Shown here: positions 62,474-64,000 of the stretch, in pieces | Position numbering within the stretch: position 1 is the stretch's first letter | Layout of the letters: every line of letters begins with the position of its first letter | NCBI GenBank assembly: GCA_902596355.1 | Contig: CACJTS010000004.1 | Location: 30,487 to 94,486 of the forward strand | DNA length: 64,000 bases | Reading direction: 5' to 3' | DNA from: an uncultured Pelagibacteraceae bacterium | GTDB lineage: Bacteria > Pseudomonadota > Alphaproteobacteria > Pelagibacterales > Pelagibacteraceae | Program-made: the position numbers and the translations under genes | The notes under the pieces: generated by a model | What the model saw: only the letters and a program-made list of their open reading frames with translations | The model's database searches: none | Told to the model about the DNA's origin: nothing

Positions 62474-63321
62474 TATTTGATAGCTCCTGATAAATTTCCT
62501 TTTGATAAATATCGTTCAACTATGAACGCAACAATAATTAATGGTGCTACTGAAACTAAAGCTGATGCTGATAAACTCCACCAAGGGGTTACTGATGAAT
62601 TTAATGCAACAATCTTAACTGGCAACAATTGAACTTCTGTAAAAGTTAAAATAAAAGCAAAGAAGAAATCAATCCATCCAAAAATTATACAAAACATTCC
62701 AGCCACAATTAATCCTGGTATTGAATTTGGTAACACAACTTTTAAAAATGCTTGATAAGGATTACAACCATCAATCAGAGCTGTCTCATCAATTTCTCTT
62801 GGAACTTTATTAAAAAAGTCAACCATAATCCAAACTGCTATTGGCATTAATAAAACAATATAGACTACAATTAACCCCGTTAGACTATCTAATAAATTTA
62901 TCGAACTTAAAAATAAAAAAAATGGAATTGATAAAACTATTGGCGGCATAATTCTTTGTGAAATAAAGAAAAAAGTAATATCGTTATTTTTTACAAAACC
63001 TGCCTTGAACGTATATCTTGATAGTGCATAGGCAGACAATGTTCCAAGTATAATACTAATTAAACTTGCGGTACAAGTTACAAACAAACTATTAAAATAA
63101 GGTTCAATTATATCTACTCCTCCTCTGGCTGGTGATTTAATTAAAACCTTCCACCCTTCTAAGTTTGGCTCAAAATCAACCCATGGAATGTAAGTTACAC
63201 CACCATTAACAGACTGAAAGTCTTTAAAGGATGTTGTTAAAGCCCAAAGAAAAGGCGCAACAACAAAAACTGTCCAAACGACAATAAAAAAATATTTCAA
63301 AAAAATATATAGTTTATTCAT
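62473..63321 (-). CDS. ABC importer permease (MalG type)
   Basis: A 282-residue inner-membrane permease with six membrane segments of the carbohydrate CUT1 family. The EAA loop that contacts the ATPase is EIDETALIDGCNPYQAF followed by LP, near residue 185-210; the start MNKLYIFLKYFFIVVWTVFVVAPFLW and the periplasmic loop after segment 1 fit MalG/UgpE proteins. Ends at the ATPase start and begins 3 bases after the other permease. Confidence 0.9.
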   Translation of the reverse strand: MNKLYIFLKYFFIVVWTVFVVAPFLWALTTSFKDFQSVNGGVTYIPWVDFEPNLEGWKVLIKSPARGGVDIIEPYFNSLFVTCTASLISIILGTLSAYALSRYTFKAGFVKNNDITFFFISQRIMPPIVLSIPFFLFLSSINLLDSLTGLIVVYIVLLMPIAVWIMVDFFNKVPREIDETALIDGCNPYQAFLKVVLPNSIPGLIVAGMFCIIFGWIDFFFAFILTFTEVQLLPVKIVALNSSVTPWWSLSASALVSVAPLIIVAFIVERYLSKGNLSGAIK

Positions 63322-63324
63322 TAT

Positions 63325-64000
63325 CTATTCTTTTAATAAAACTTTAGTTAATACTTTTGCTATAATAGTTAGGCTTATGATCATGATTATTAAATAAGTA
63401 AATGACATCGACGCTGCATAACCCATCTGAAATTCTCTCAATCCTTTAATAAAGATATAAAAACTTGAAGTTTCCGTAGAGGTACCTGGTCCACCAGAGG
63501 TCAAAACATAAACTGTATCCATAATCTTTGATGCCTCAATTAATCTAATAATTATTGCTCCAATTGAGATGGGAGCCATCAATGGAAATGTCACATAAAT
63601 AAATTTTCTAACTGGACTAGCTCCATCAATTGCAGCTGCCAAAAATGGTTCTTTAGGTAATGACAATAATCCAGCTAATAAAAGTAAGAACATAAATGGT
63701 GTCCATTGCCATACCTCAACTATAATGACTGTAAATTTTGCAATAACTGGATCTGTCAGCCACTTTGGAGCTACATCAAAAACTGACAACATATCATTTA
63801 CAGGTCCTAAAGACTCATGAAAAAAAGTTCTCCAAATAACTGTCATGATGACAGGGGTTGTCATCATTGGAACTAAAAAAAGAACTCTAAAAAATCTTTT
63901 AAATTTAATATCTTTCCAAACCATATGTGCCAACGCAAAACCAATGACGTATTGCAAGATGACTGTTGTAACTGACAAAAAACTCAATCTAAAAAAAGAT
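63325..64000 (-). CDS. ABC importer permease (MalF type, 5' partial)
   Basis: The frame is open to the window edge (reading SFFRLSFLSVTT), so the start lies beyond 64000; about 224 residues are visible. It has the CUT1 permease layout with an EAA loop EPFLAAAIDGASPVRKFIYVTFPL. It pairs with the MalG-type permease. The periplasmic binding-protein gene is expected upstream, outside the window. Confidence 0.9.
   Translation of the reverse strand, partial: SFFRLSFLSVTTVILQYVIGFALAHMVWKDIKFKRFFRVLFLVPMMTTPVIMTVIWRTFFHESLGPVNDMLSVFDVAPKWLTDPVIAKFTVIIVEVWQWTPFMFLLLLAGLLSLPKEPFLAAAIDGASPVRKFIYVTFPLMAPISIGAIIIRLIEASKIMDTVYVLTSGGPGTSTETSSFYIFIKGLREFQMGYAASMSFTYLIIMIISLTIIAKVLTKVLLKE

Overview
The window looks like a piece of a SAR11 (Pelagibacterales, Candidatus Pelagibacter-like) alphaproteobacterial chromosome. 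The reasons are a very AT-rich, tightly packed sequence with almost no intergenic space, A/T-ending codons, a DMSP demethylase (DmdA) closely resembling the Pelagibacter enzyme as I remember it, a SAM-II riboswitch nearly identical in its core to the Sargasso Sea metX aptamer, an F1-only ATP synthase operon (atpHAGDC), and many TRAP/ABC uptake genes. No rRNA, tRNA, CRISPR, insertion sequence or prophage was found. The taxonomic call rests on family knowledge, not on a search.

Layout. 1-2002: the end of an AmpG-like permease and an NlpC/P60 peptidase (murein peptide recycling). 1999-3977 (-): tyrA-hisC. 4050-6603 (+): promoter, SAM-II riboswitch, metX-metW-gloB. 6614-13199 (+): a housekeeping run rplU-rpmA-obgE-proB-proA-nadD-rsfS-ctpA-rppH. 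13191-20040 (-): atpHAGDC preceded by priA. 20063-33527 (-): a near-complete TCA block, sdhCDAB-mmsA-mdh-sucCDAB-lpdA. 33531-42949 (-): leuCDB, then a DMSP demethylation cluster dmdC-dmdB-alpha/beta hydrolase-dmdA, then asd. 42961-45994 (-): ffh-rpsP-trmD-rplS without rimM. 46018-46094 holds three consecutive hairpins between divergent ffh and dapF-ftsY. 47889-60199 (-): two TRAP transporter clusters with an amidase, a tiny membrane protein, an MFS permease, a hydrolase and a secreted protein of unknown function. 60325-64000 (-): an ABC importer with two permeases and two different ATPases, running off the window end.

How it works together. The genes fit an oligotrophic heterotroph that imports organic acids and other small molecules through periplasmic-binding-protein systems, oxidises them in the TCA cycle, makes ATP on F1Fo synthase, and takes reduced sulfur and carbon from DMSP. 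Methionine synthesis (metX/metW) is under a SAM-sensing RNA.

Most notable points: (1) a compact three-hairpin RNA in the ffh leader, between two signal-recognition-particle genes; (2) a TRAP large permease with a roughly 335-residue charged coiled-coil tail; (3) an ABC ATPase pair whose defects are complementary, predicting one live and one dead ATP site; (4) an uncharacterised alpha/beta hydrolase embedded in the dmd cluster; (5) intercistronic terminators in the same position in both TRAP operons plus a duplicated leader and Tat signal; (6) a single-base frameshift in the second TRAP large permease.
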